A stretch of DNA of 64,000 bases. It comes from UBA868 sp016776875. GTDB taxonomy: Bacteria > Pseudomonadota > Gammaproteobacteria > Arenicellales > UBA868. The position numbers and the translations under genes are program-made. Below are positions 15,781 through 24,876 of this stretch, in pieces. The stretch lies in the NCBI GenBank assembly GCA_051201585.1, contig CP179198.1, forward strand, positions 1,674,001 through 1,738,000, in the 5' to 3' direction. The notes under the pieces were generated by a model. The model saw only the letters and a list, made by a program, of their open reading frames with translations. It was not told where the DNA came from and made no database searches. Numbering within the stretch: the first letter of the stretch is position 1; every line of letters begins with the position of its first letter.

Positions 15781-17088
15781 TTAGCAGTCGAGCGTGTTGT
15801 CCCGCTCCCACTGACTGATCGCGGCACTGTAACTACGCCAATCTTGATGCTTCAGCTTAGCGTAGCTATCGACCAGTTCATTGCCAAGCGTCGCGCGAAG
15901 CACCTTACTTTTTTCAAATAACCTGATGGCATCGAGCAGATTGGATGGCAAGCGCCGAACTCCGGTGGCTTTATGGCCTTCGGTATACATATTCAGAGAT
16001 GAGGGCTTGCCCGGATCTCGGTCATGAGCAACACCATCAAGACCTGCGGCCAATATGCCGGCCTGCAACAAGTATGGATTAACCGCGCCGTCCATCAAAC
16101 GCATCTCAAATCGACCAACATCGGGCACCCGAACCATATGGGTTCGATTGTTGCCGCCATAAGTGATCGCATTCGGTGACCAGGTCGCACCTGATGAGGT
16201 GACCTGTGCATCAATTCTTTTATAGCTGTTCACCGTGGGATTAAAAATGGCAGCTAACGTATCTGCGCTGTGCAAGACGCCTCCCAAAAACTTATACGCC
16301 ATTTTCGACAAACCCAACTTATCTGATTTGCTGATGAAAAGATTCTTTTTGCCCGACTTATCCCATACTGAAACATGCGCGTGGCAGCCGTTTCCTGTCA
16401 GGTTCAGAAAGGGCTTGGGCATAAAGGTCGCTCTCAGGCCATGCTTTTCAGCAATAGACTTAACCATATATTTAAAGAAGACGTGTCGATCGGCGGTGAC
16501 TAACGCATCGTCATAGTCCCAATTCATCTCGAACTGCCCGTTAGCATCCTCATGATCGTTTTGATAAGGATTCCACCCTAACGCAATCATGCAATCACAA
16601 ATCTCACTAATCACGTCATAACGACGCATCAGTGCAGACTGATCATAACAAGGCTTTTCTTGGGTATCGCTTGCATCAGCGATCGACATCCCATCTGGAC
16701 TCACCAGAAAATACTCGCATTCAACACCGGTTTTCAGTCGCATACCCTCTTTCGCCGCCGAGGCAATCTGGCTCTTTAGCGCCACGCGTGGGGATGCTTG
16801 AACAGGTTTACCATCCATAACGAGGTCGCCCGCAAGCCAAGCGACCTCGGGCTTCCACGGCAGTTGGATCAAACTCGCAGGATCTGGAACCGCAAACAGA
16901 TCGGGATGGGCGGGCGTCATATCTAACCACGCCGCAAACCCGGCAAACCCGGCGCCGTCACGTTGCATCTCTCCAATGGCGCGAGCCGGCACCAGCTTGG
17001 AGCGCAGGACACCAAATAGATCAACAAAACTAATCAAAAAATACTTGATCTTTTTTTGTTTAGCGACGGTGGCGAGATTGACTGCCAT
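15781..17088 (-). CDS. gmaS: Gamma-glutamylmethylamide synthetase-like (glutamine synthetase type III group)
   Basis: 435 aa, the length of the group annotated as glutamine synthetase type III that contains the methylotrophy enzyme GmaS. GmaS joins monomethylamine to glutamate with ATP, giving gamma-glutamylmethylamide. Glutamine-synthetase features are clear: a beta-grasp start (ISFVDLFGVLRSKLVP), GVECEYFLVSP, the glutamate-rich metal site HEDANGQFEMNWDY, NGCHAHVSVWD, and NNRTHMVRVP with RFEMRLMDGAVNPY. It ends the operon tmm, mgsA-like, mgsBC-like, GltD-like, XRE regulator. This context and length point to GmaS instead of a housekeeping GS. A different amine substrate is possible, because a second GS-like ligase lies at 40995-42464. 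Confidence 0.8.
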   Translation of the reverse strand: MAVNLATVAKQKKIKYFLISFVDLFGVLRSKLVPARAIGEMQRDGAGFAGFAAWLDMTPAHPDLFAVPDPASLIQLPWKPEVAWLAGDLVMDGKPVQASPRVALKSQIASAAKEGMRLKTGVECEYFLVSPDGMSIADASDTQEKPCYDQSALMRRYDVISEICDCMIALGWNPYQNDHEDANGQFEMNWDYDDALVTADRHVFFKYMVKSIAEKHGLRATFMPKPFLNLTGNGCHAHVSVWDKSGKKNLFISKSDKLGLSKMAYKFLGGVLHSADTLAAIFNPTVNSYKRIDAQVTSSGATWSPNAITYGGNNRTHMVRVPDVGRFEMRLMDGAVNPYLLQAGILAAGLDGVAHDRDPGKPSSLNMYTEGHKATGVRRLPSNLLDAIRLFEKSKVLRATLGNELVDSYAKLKHQDWRSYSAAISQWERDNTLDC

Positions 17089-17148
17089 AAGACGTTTCCT
17101 CCAATTGATTATTTTTATTTCAACGAACAGCTAATAGTGGCTACTATC

Positions 17149-17793
17149 TCATGAGTCTGATTGAGGCTCAACGATGAATGACAGGAATCGAATGGGAAGC
17201 TTCCCTAACTCCTCAGGCCCATGAGGCGTATCCGCATCAAAATATAATGAGTCCCCTTCACTCATCGGGTAAAGCCGAGACCCGTGTCGGTAAACCATCT
17301 CGCCCTTCAGGATATAAATAAATTCGACTCCTTCATGCTGAAAAAGCGAAAACACCTCAGATGGCTCCGAGATCACAATTAAATAGGGCTCGACCAGGGT
17401 TGCGCGATCGCCCACCGAATGGCCCAACAAATGGTATTGATGTCCGGCCCGAGTCCCGCGCCGGTCAATCACCAGGCCCTGTCCTGCTCGAACAAAAGAA
17501 GCTTCGCGTTCCTGTTCAAATTTTCGAAATAACGCGGTTACCGGCACATTCAACGCGGCGGCAAGCAACTGCAGCGTATTAAGCGACGGGGACGTCTGAC
17601 CGTTCTCAATCTTCGACAGCATTCCCGCCGAAAGCCCTGATTGATGAGCGAGATTGGAAATCGTCATCCCAAGCTGGGTTCGGTAGACACGCACCTGCCG
17701 ACCAATCGCATCTTCAAGGGGCTTGGCTTTATCCGCTACCGTAAACGAGTCCTGCCCAAATGTTGGCGCCGAACTTGTCGGGCGATCGGTCAT
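17149..17793 (-). CDS. XRE-family regulator with C-terminal cupin domain
   Basis: 214 aa. An XRE helix-turn-helix occupies about residues 28-90 (YRTQLGMTISNLAHQSGLS, LSKIENGQTSPSLNTLQLL). A cupin sensor domain follows (about residues 135-210: FSLFQHEGVEFIYILKGEM, PMSEGDSLYFDADTPHGPE). Regulators of this build, such as PuuR, usually control amine or amino-acid genes and sense the substrate with the cupin. The start codon overlaps the stop of the upstream GltD-like gene by one base (TAATG), so it is translated within the amine operon and may be autoregulatory. A strong inverted repeat at 23253-23273 upstream of the mgsA-like gene is a candidate operator. Confidence 0.88.
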   Translation of the reverse strand: MTDRPTSSAPTFGQDSFTVADKAKPLEDAIGRQVRVYRTQLGMTISNLAHQSGLSAGMLSKIENGQTSPSLNTLQLLAAALNVPVTALFRKFEQEREASFVRAGQGLVIDRRGTRAGHQYHLLGHSVGDRATLVEPYLIVISEPSEVFSLFQHEGVEFIYILKGEMVYRHGSRLYPMSEGDSLYFDADTPHGPEELGKLPIRFLSFIVEPQSDS

Positions 17794-20327
17794 TAGATCA
17801 AACGGGCGCGCGTCACGTTATGGCCGGGAACCGGAATATTTGTGGCCGCACTGGTCGCCAAGGTTACGCTTCGAAGATCTTCGGGTTCAAGGTTTTGAAG
17901 GCGTGTTTTACCCGTACAGCGCGCCATCATTGACGCCTCCCCCGCGTTGGCATTAAGAATCGACTTCAAACCGTCCGTCCGCTCACCCGGGGTGCGGTCA
18001 GACGCCCAGTCAATTCGAGATTGACCGATCTCACCACCAAGGGCCAACGCGGCTGCGACGCCATAAACCACGGCGTTCGCACCTAGCGCAATCAAACGTG
18101 CTGCGTCGGTTCCGGAGCGGACACCCCCGCTATAAATTAATACCAGCGCTTCTTCTTTTTTTCGACGACGCATTTCCATCACCGTATCCGATAATAATTC
18201 GAAACGGGGTTGATTCATGAGCTCGCTTGCCCAATCTGCAGTCCCGCCCGTAGCGTCCAAAAAAAGAAATTGATAATTTTGATCGAGTGCAACATCGAGA
18301 ACAGCGCTGATATCATCAGAATGCGTTACCGCAATTCCTTTTAATGTCGCATTGTTAGACCCGTCAATTGACAGCAAGGAGTCTGACCAGGGCTGAATCC
18401 ATCCGGCAGCCTCTTGGTCAGGAATATTGCTGGCGTCCAGTATTTGAAACCATCGGGCTTTGTCGTCAGGCGCGGTTCGACTGACGACGCCAACGCCATT
18501 TTCATTGGCTGCCTGCCATGCAGATCGTCTGACTTCTTCGGGCGCCTGATCAAGTCCTGCTATCAAAAACGGTTGCTCCAATAAGATATCGGGCGAGAGC
18601 GAGATATCAATCCGACAGGCCTCCCGGTAGGGATCAATAACCAACCGAGATAAATTTGCAGGCAAAAAAACCAGGTCATCCAGCGACGCGGGGCGCTCTG
18701 ACGGATAGGGATTTTCGCGAGTCAGAAGCCGGCGCTGCAACATTGCCTGATGCTTTGCCGTATCTTGCGGGTGGGTTCTGGCCATTGAAAAAAGATCTTC
18801 ACGATGCCTAACCGAGTAATCCGTGGAACCCGTCTCCGCATCGCACCGATAGCATCGCGCCGCCTCGCGGCGAGCTGCAGACTCATCATAGGTGTCCTCA
18901 ATCTCCGGAAAAGTTTCCGGCTTCTCACCCACACCATGAAAAACAGGCTCTTCTAGCGCAAGCTGCTCCCACTTGAGGTCTTGCGCAACCGGTACATGCC
19001 GAGTTCGATAAGGCGTACGGTAGGCAATAGGGTTTTCAACGTTATCAAGCGCGGCCTTAATGTAATAAGCGGCGCGCTGGCCGTGATTCATCGCCATCAC
19101 AATGGTCGAACCACCAAAAGCACCGTCGCCGGCAGCAAAAACTTGGGGGTCGCTCGTTTGCATCGTTGAAAAATCGGTCTCGACGCGATCTCCCGCCATC
19201 AATCCGTTCGCATCCAAAGCTTCGCTAACGCCTTTCTGACCTACTGCAGCGATAATCATTCCGCAGTGGATATCGTGTTCACTGTTATCAACGATGACAG
19301 GAGATCGTCGCCCATCCTCATCGGGTTCACCCGCCTCGGTATGAACGCATCGAAGTAATAGTTCATCGCCCTCAGTTTTGATTCCCGTTTGAAGCGTGTT
19401 GTAAACAAACTCGATGCCTTCCTTTTGCGCATGATGCAGCTCGATCTTCCGCGCAGGAATCTCATCAGGCCCGCGACGGTAGACCACCTTGACCGATTTA
19501 CACCCGGGAAGGCGAAGCGCCGCTCGGCAGGCATCCATCGCAACGTCTCCCCCACCAACCACCACAACCGTTTCGGGCATGTGCGGACGTTCGCCTGCAT
19601 TAATTCGACGAAGAAAACTGACGCCATCTTCAACCCGGGGATGATCTTCTCCAGAAATCCCCATCGGCTTGCCCCACCACGCCCCAATCGTAAGCAACAC
19701 AGCGTGATGACGAGATTTCAGCTCATCGAGCGAGATCGCTGATCCTAGCGGCTTATTAAGGTGTACTGTCAAACCCAAACACTGTTTCTGCAGGCGTTCA
19801 ATATCCTCCTCAATCACACCTGCAGGCAACCGGAACTGGGGGATCCCCCAAACCATGGTACCGCCCAGGCGATCGGTCATCTCATAGATATCAACAGCAA
19901 ACCCTGCCTTGCAGAGCTCGAAAGCGGCGGTCAATCCAGCAGGGCCGGAACCAACAATGCCGACGGACTGCTCCCGTGAAACTTCATATTTTGTGATCGG
20001 CGCGTCCCGCCCTAACTTATCCATTACAAAGCGCTTTAGATTGCGAATCTGTACCGCGCCGTCGCTGCTCTCTCGCCGGCAGGCAGGCTCACACGGCGCG
20101 TCACAAACGCGCCCGCATATTGAGCTAAAAGGATTAGTTGCGGTAATCGCTTCGAAAGCCTCTGCGTACTTCTGCTCCCAGATATAACCAATATAAGACG
20201 GTGCGTCGGTTCCGACAGGGCAAGCGACCTGACACGGTGCCGGCACATAGTGTAAGTCGGATGTATCGTCAGAAAATCCGGGCGGGGAGACCGGAACACT
20301 AATGCGGTCAAGATTATAGACGGTCAT
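17793..20327 (-). CDS. GltD-like NAD(P)H flavoprotein fused to a degenerate glutamate-synthase FMN domain
   Basis: 844 aa. The N-terminal part is a Fer4_20-type iron-sulfur domain (CQVACPVGTDAPSY; SICGRVCDAPCEPACRR). Next come the two dinucleotide sites of the GltD family: FAD site VGIVGSGPAGLTAAFELC near residue 125 and NAD(P)H site VVVVGGGDVAMDACRAALR near 265, with AVGQKG and FAAGDGAFGGST later. Residues from about 560 to the end resemble the FMN domain of GltB-type proteins (IYSGGVRSGTDAARLIALGA, then LQNLEPEDLRSVTLATSAATNIPVPG), but the CxxCxxxxC cluster of active relatives is missing. It would feed electrons from NAD(P)H to the mgsBC-like protein encoded just upstream, whose stop overlaps its start (ATGA). 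Confidence 0.82.
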   Translation of the reverse strand: MTVYNLDRISVPVSPPGFSDDTSDLHYVPAPCQVACPVGTDAPSYIGYIWEQKYAEAFEAITATNPFSSICGRVCDAPCEPACRRESSDGAVQIRNLKRFVMDKLGRDAPITKYEVSREQSVGIVGSGPAGLTAAFELCKAGFAVDIYEMTDRLGGTMVWGIPQFRLPAGVIEEDIERLQKQCLGLTVHLNKPLGSAISLDELKSRHHAVLLTIGAWWGKPMGISGEDHPRVEDGVSFLRRINAGERPHMPETVVVVGGGDVAMDACRAALRLPGCKSVKVVYRRGPDEIPARKIELHHAQKEGIEFVYNTLQTGIKTEGDELLLRCVHTEAGEPDEDGRRSPVIVDNSEHDIHCGMIIAAVGQKGVSEALDANGLMAGDRVETDFSTMQTSDPQVFAAGDGAFGGSTIVMAMNHGQRAAYYIKAALDNVENPIAYRTPYRTRHVPVAQDLKWEQLALEEPVFHGVGEKPETFPEIEDTYDESAARREAARCYRCDAETGSTDYSVRHREDLFSMARTHPQDTAKHQAMLQRRLLTRENPYPSERPASLDDLVFLPANLSRLVIDPYREACRIDISLSPDILLEQPFLIAGLDQAPEEVRRSAWQAANENGVGVVSRTAPDDKARWFQILDASNIPDQEAAGWIQPWSDSLLSIDGSNNATLKGIAVTHSDDISAVLDVALDQNYQFLFLDATGGTADWASELMNQPRFELLSDTVMEMRRRKKEEALVLIYSGGVRSGTDAARLIALGANAVVYGVAAALALGGEIGQSRIDWASDRTPGERTDGLKSILNANAGEASMMARCTGKTRLQNLEPEDLRSVTLATSAATNIPVPGHNVTRARLI

Positions 20328-22282
20328 ACATTAATACCTTTTTCTCGCATAGCGGAAGGACCCGCTGCCGGTTCATATGGCAGGCCCGTAATGTCCGCAG
20401 CCTCGGGGGTTAAAGCCACCAGATCATCCCGGCTCAAATTTTTAACATCGCTGTAACCGAGTGCGTCGGTAAGTGCGGCGATTTGCCATCGCACGCTCTC
20501 AAGGAATCTGTGAATATTGCTAGCCTCGATCTCGGGCTTATAACGCTTTTCGTGCTCCGGATCCTGGGTAGCAATCCCGGTGACGCACTGACCCACATGG
20601 CACTGCATGCATGAGATACAACCGCCCGCCACGATCACTGAAGTCCCAAAAGCGACCGCATCAGCCCCAAGGCACAAGGCTTTCACCGCGTCGACACCAT
20701 CCCGGAGGCCGCCCATTAATACCAGCTGGATTTTTTCTCGCGCACCAATCTCTTCCAGCGCTTCAATAGCCTCAATGATTGCAGGCAGCGTTGGGATGCC
20801 GACGTTATCGATGACTTCAGCGCTACCCGCGCCGGTCGAACCTTGCATTCCATCCAGTTCGACAAAATCAAAGCCATCTTTCGAGGCAATTTTGATGTCA
20901 TCGCGAATCCGGCCCGCCCCCAACTTAACGCTGACAGGCACTTCATAACCAGTGGCCTCACGGAACTCTTCGACCTTAATCACCAGATCATCCGCACCCA
21001 AAATATCAGGATGTCTTGATGGAGACCGAAGATCAATGCCCGATGGAATGCCGCGGATTTCCGCTAATTCAGGCGTTACTTTTTTGGCCATTAATTGGCC
21101 ACCCAACCCCGGCTTCGCGCCCTGTGAAATGTAAATTTCGAGCGCATCTGCTCGACGCATATCATGAATATTCCATCCCAGTCGACCGCCAAGGCACTGA
21201 AAAATCAGCTGGCCTGCAGCGTCACGCTGTGCATCACTCATTCCGCCTTCACCCGTATTCTCGGCGATTCCTGACATTGCAGAACCCATGGCGATCGCAT
21301 ATTTTGTTGATCGACTAAGGGCGCCATAACTCATTGGCGCAATCATGACCGGCATGCTTAGTTTGAGCGGTCGTGCCCCGTTGATACCGCCGATCTCAGT
21401 CGCCATCTCAACACTATTCACAACATTACGATCACTTCCCGCATTCTGAAGATCCTTGCGAAAACCGATATCGCTTAGGTGTGGCAGCGGACGCGCGCCG
21501 CCATAACCTCGAATTCGGTACCGCCCGCTCTGCGACTTGATCACGACATCTTCTTGAACTTTCGGATTCCAGTAAGAAGACGTGCCTGAAAAACTACTGA
21601 ACGGAATACTTCGCATCGGCTGTTCGGGCGTACCATATCGAAGCTTGGTCCCCGCATTAACGACTTTCGAAAAACTTTTAGGCGCTTTAATCTCGTACCG
21701 GTCGAGAAACTCATAAAGAGAATCTACTTCTGATTGCGAGATGTCCGTCAACATCGCGTCCGAGCCAAGATCCTGGACTTTGCCCGCCACAAAAATCTCA
21801 CCGCTCGACATGTCCTCACCGAGCCGCTCTCCGGAATCCCCTAATATGATGATCCGACCCCCGTACATCATATAGCCCGCCATGAAATTGGCATTGCCGA
21901 CACAGCATAGCGTGCCTGCCTTCATTACCTGGCCAGCACGAGATCCCATGTTCCCCTTGATCACGATTTCGGCGCCCCGAATCGCAACCCCGGGAATGGC
22001 GCCTGCATTTCCACCCACGACCACAGACCCCGAGTACATGTTGTCACCCACGCCCCACCCTACGTTGTGGGTTACCGTAAATCTCGCCTGATCCGTCAGT
22101 CCCGCGCAAAAATATCCAGCTGACCCGTTCACCACCACATCAACCGGCGCTGTCAGACCAACACCAATATGGTGTCGCGCGTCTGGATTGAGCACTTCTA
22201 TGTTTTCGCCTGCCTCTCCCAGTTTTCGAAGTTGAGTGTTCGCATCACGAACACTCAACTCCGCTAAATCGAGCGAGACCAT
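20324..22282 (-). CDS. Fused GXGXG + FMN glutamate-synthase-like protein (MgsB-MgsC type)
   Basis: 652 aa. The first 215 residues form the GXGXG beta-helix of glutamate synthase alpha subunits (GYFCAGLTDQARFTVTHNVG, GGNAGAIPGVAIRGAEIVIK, GGRIIILGDSG). The rest is the FMN/iron-sulfur catalytic domain (VMIAPMSYGALS, IAENTGEGGMSDAQRD, ISQGAKPGLGGQLMAKKV, FVELDGMQGSTGAGSAEV, GADAVAFGTSVIVAGGCISC) with the 3Fe-4S ligand pattern CISCMQCHVGQC. In N-methylglutamate synthase these are two polypeptides, MgsB and MgsC, as in the second module at 37770-39980; here they are one. The reaction would move a glutamyl or amino group to make N-methylglutamate from gamma-glutamylmethylamide. It overlaps the mgsA-like gene by 19 bases and the GltD-like gene by 4. 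Confidence 0.85.
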   Translation of the reverse strand: MVSLDLAELSVRDANTQLRKLGEAGENIEVLNPDARHHIGVGLTAPVDVVVNGSAGYFCAGLTDQARFTVTHNVGWGVGDNMYSGSVVVGGNAGAIPGVAIRGAEIVIKGNMGSRAGQVMKAGTLCCVGNANFMAGYMMYGGRIIILGDSGERLGEDMSSGEIFVAGKVQDLGSDAMLTDISQSEVDSLYEFLDRYEIKAPKSFSKVVNAGTKLRYGTPEQPMRSIPFSSFSGTSSYWNPKVQEDVVIKSQSGRYRIRGYGGARPLPHLSDIGFRKDLQNAGSDRNVVNSVEMATEIGGINGARPLKLSMPVMIAPMSYGALSRSTKYAIAMGSAMSGIAENTGEGGMSDAQRDAAGQLIFQCLGGRLGWNIHDMRRADALEIYISQGAKPGLGGQLMAKKVTPELAEIRGIPSGIDLRSPSRHPDILGADDLVIKVEEFREATGYEVPVSVKLGAGRIRDDIKIASKDGFDFVELDGMQGSTGAGSAEVIDNVGIPTLPAIIEAIEALEEIGAREKIQLVLMGGLRDGVDAVKALCLGADAVAFGTSVIVAGGCISCMQCHVGQCVTGIATQDPEHEKRYKPEIEASNIHRFLESVRWQIAALTDALGYSDVKNLSRDDLVALTPEAADITGLPYEPAAGPSAMREKGINV

Positions 22283-23178
22283 GTGGCAAAAGAACCAGGA
22301 GCAGGTTCACGAGTATTAAGTGCACGGCCGGGAAACAGTCGATTAAGAGAAACCTCTTCAGAAGCAATTGCCACCAGATCATCATCTTCATACATGATCA
22401 TCGGCTTTGCCGCCAATCGATCCTTCGCGTAGCCAATCTCATCTTCAGTAGAAACTAAAAATGAAAAAGTACCGTCCAGGTCGTCAATCGAACTCGCAAG
22501 CGCTTCCTTCAACTCTATTCCCTGCGCCATCTTGTCAGCAAGATAAACCGCGATCAATTCACTGTCGTTGTCGGTGGTGAATTCAAAGCCTCTTTGCTCA
22601 AGGCGGCGGCGCATTTTCCAATAATTTGTAATTTGGCCGTTATGCACAATTGCAACATCTGCAAATCCTGTCGCCCAAAAAGGATGTGAGGCTTCCGGCT
22701 TTACATCGCTCTCGGTTGCAAGCCTTACATGACCCAATCCATGAGTCCCACTAAACTGATTCACCTGATAACGATCATCAACATCATGTGCTGTGCCGAC
22801 ATCTTTTACAATCTCAAGACTGGTGCCAATTGATATCACTTTCGCCGCGTGCTCCATTTCATACGACAATTTTTGGACATCGCCGGTGTACCGAATCATG
22901 ACCCGATAATTGTCCCCGGCTTGGGCTTCCTCTTCGATCGTCGCGCCGAGATCGAGTAACCGGGCACGTATAGAGGCGATCGCGCAGTCGACATCGACGG
23001 TCACCACCGGATCAATAAAAAATCTGAGCTTTAACTGACCGGATGGCTCGGGGGAATACAGTGCAAAGCCCGTCGAATCAGGTCCTCGATGCTGGCAACC
23101 ATCGAGCATACGAATCAGCGCTTCCCCTGTGCCGAAATTCTCACTACCGCGATACATCACTCCCGCTATTCCGCACAT
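22264..23178 (-). CDS. Class II glutamine amidotransferase, MgsA/GlxB-like
   Basis: 304 aa. It starts MCGIAGVMYRG, so Cys2 becomes the N-terminal nucleophile after removal of Met. Other Ntn-amidotransferase motifs are CQHRGPDSTGFALYS, GTHGLGHVRLATESD, FADVAIVHNGQITNYWKMRR and FTTDNDSELIAVYLAD. In N-methylglutamate synthase this subunit cleaves the gamma-glutamyl amide and hands methylamine on. It is the first gene of the mgs-like set after tmm, 142 bases downstream of it. The gap holds an inverted repeat that may be a control site. It is a paralogue of the protein at 39968-40903, with more distant sequence. Confidence 0.88.
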   Translation of the reverse strand: MCGIAGVMYRGSENFGTGEALIRMLDGCQHRGPDSTGFALYSPEPSGQLKLRFFIDPVVTVDVDCAIASIRARLLDLGATIEEEAQAGDNYRVMIRYTGDVQKLSYEMEHAAKVISIGTSLEIVKDVGTAHDVDDRYQVNQFSGTHGLGHVRLATESDVKPEASHPFWATGFADVAIVHNGQITNYWKMRRRLEQRGFEFTTDNDSELIAVYLADKMAQGIELKEALASSIDDLDGTFSFLVSTEDEIGYAKDRLAAKPMIMYEDDDLVAIASEEVSLNRLFPGRALNTREPAPGSFATWSRSI

Positions 23179-23252
23179 AAAGATTTCCTGAAATGTTTAA
23201 TGGCAATATTTAGCGTACGCCGTTCTGTTGGAAAATTCAATAGGCAGAAAAT

Positions 23253-23273
23253 TTGTTTCCTCTAGGGAAACAA
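23253..23273. promoter_or_regulatory. Inverted repeat, candidate operator upstream of mgsA-like gene
   Basis: Arms TTGTTTCC (23253-23260) and GGAAACAA (23266-23273) are perfect reverse complements around the five bases TCTAG. It lies 75 to 95 bases upstream of the mgsA-like start (23178) in the gap behind tmm. A 21-base element with this symmetry fits binding by a dimeric XRE-type repressor, and such a regulator is encoded in the same operon. No second full copy was noticed elsewhere in the window. The assignment is inference from position and symmetry. Confidence 0.5.
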
Positions 23274-23320
23274 TAATGTTGGGCACCGATACTGAACCGA
23301 AAGCATCTTCTCAGCGGAAA

Positions 23321-24664
23321 TCAGATGCTTTTGAGGTATGAATCCATTGAATCATCAAGCGCCTCGAGCCATGGCGTATGATGCACCGCTTGCATATTCC
23401 CCGTCATTAAAGACCGGTAGGCATTATTTCTAAAACCCATAATGTCCTCATGCTTATGATGCTCCCATTCCACGAAAGTTCGGTTAACGCCCGCAACGTC
23501 GAAGTTGGGATAGTCAGTTTCAGCTATCAACTCCTGAACATAATCACCCTGAAACCAGATCATCTGCTCATCATCCGCAAGCGTCTCCTCCCGGTCGCGC
23601 CATGTTTGACTATGATGGCGCATCGCTCCTAAATCAGGCAACTCAATTCGACCCAAAATATAGTCTCTTGCGTACCACGCCTGCGCATCAAACATATTGA
23701 AAGTGTAAAACTGATCTTGCATCCCAAGGTACATTAACTTCGGGTTTGGTTCCCAGAAAATCCCTTTATACAAACCCAATGGCCACAACCGGTTATCGGT
23801 CTGTAAGCGCAACTCGTCGGGGAGAAATGGAAAGTGGTGAAGATAACCCGTACACATAATAATCGCGTCGATCTTTTTACTGGAACCGTCCTTGAAGTGA
23901 CAAGTGTTTTTATCGACTCGAGTCAAAATCGGAACCTCCTGCCAGTTGTCGGGCCAATGAAAACCCATTGGCGCCGTTCGGTGAGAGACCGTAATCGACT
24001 TCGCTCCATATTTATAACATTGAGAACCAATGTCTTCGGCAGAGTAGCTTGTGCCAATAATTAGAATATTTTTATCTTTAAATTCCAACGCATCTCGGAA
24101 ATCATGGGCATGCATAACACGCCCGTTAAAACTCGCGAGACCCTCAAAGCTGGGCACATTTGGCGTGGAAAAGTGTCCCGTCGCCACTACAACGTAATCA
24201 AATTCTTCGACGTAATGATGATCATCGACAAGATTGTGGGCGTTCACTGAAAAATTACCGCTTTCGTCGCAATACTTAACCGCTCGCACCGCAGTTGAAA
24301 AACGGATCTGATCACGCACACCGGCCTTTTCAACCCGACCCTTCATATAGTCCCACAACACTTCCCGAGGGGGGTATGACGCGATCGGTCGACCAAAATG
24401 TTCTTCAAATGTGTAGTCCGCAAACTCCAGACATTCTTTGGGTCCGTTGGACCAGAGATATCGGTACATACTGCAATGAACGGGTTCACCAAATTCATCT
24501 GTGCCCGTCCGCCAGGTGTAATTCCAAATACCGCCCCAATCAGACTGTCGTTCAAAACAAACGACTTCTGGAATCTCAGCCCCTTTTGCGGCTGCTGACT
24601 GGAATGCCCTTAGTTGGGCAAGACCGCTTGGGCCTGCGCCAATGATCGCGACTCTTTTACGCAT
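23321..24664 (-). CDS. tmm: Trimethylamine monooxygenase
   Basis: 447 aa, the usual length of bacterial Tmm, which oxidises TMA to TMAO with NADPH and oxygen in the cytoplasm. It has the flavin-monooxygenase FAD site VAIIGAGPSGLAQLRAF, the family signature FNGRVMHAHDFRD (FxGxxxHxxxxR type), the NADPH site ILIIGTSYSAEDIGSQCY, and the MCTGY element with HHFPFLPDE. The N-terminal RQSDWGGIWNYTWRTG and MYRYLWSNGPKE stretches are as I know them from Roseobacter and SAR11 Tmm. Its neighbours (tdm, tmoXVW, gmaS, mgs genes) agree. It heads the minus-strand mgs-gmaS operon. The nearest relatives of FMO type can also oxidise other amines or sulfides. Confidence 0.93.
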   Translation of the reverse strand: MRKRVAIIGAGPSGLAQLRAFQSAAAKGAEIPEVVCFERQSDWGGIWNYTWRTGTDEFGEPVHCSMYRYLWSNGPKECLEFADYTFEEHFGRPIASYPPREVLWDYMKGRVEKAGVRDQIRFSTAVRAVKYCDESGNFSVNAHNLVDDHHYVEEFDYVVVATGHFSTPNVPSFEGLASFNGRVMHAHDFRDALEFKDKNILIIGTSYSAEDIGSQCYKYGAKSITVSHRTAPMGFHWPDNWQEVPILTRVDKNTCHFKDGSSKKIDAIIMCTGYLHHFPFLPDELRLQTDNRLWPLGLYKGIFWEPNPKLMYLGMQDQFYTFNMFDAQAWYARDYILGRIELPDLGAMRHHSQTWRDREETLADDEQMIWFQGDYVQELIAETDYPNFDVAGVNRTFVEWEHHKHEDIMGFRNNAYRSLMTGNMQAVHHTPWLEALDDSMDSYLKSI

Positions 24665-24876
24665 AACTCACCCCTTTATTTTTCAGTGTGCGTTAAACAA
24701 TGAAGTTAACCAAACCTTAATGGGGTCGTCGCGACAACGCAATGGTTACAATTGTCTTCAACGTTAATCTATAGAATTGGTTTATAACTGGTCCAAGCAA
24801 ACACTCAACAACGGGGTGAAATGGCGCTGATGCCTCGCGGCTTTTAATCCTCTCAACCTTATTAAGGAGACTCGCG

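Noticed and set aside
15781..17088. Housekeeping glutamine synthetase GlnA
   Set aside because: Length, family type and operon context (tmm, mgs-like genes) fit GmaS; true GlnA of gammaproteobacteria is about 470 aa and linked to ntrBC, which is absent.
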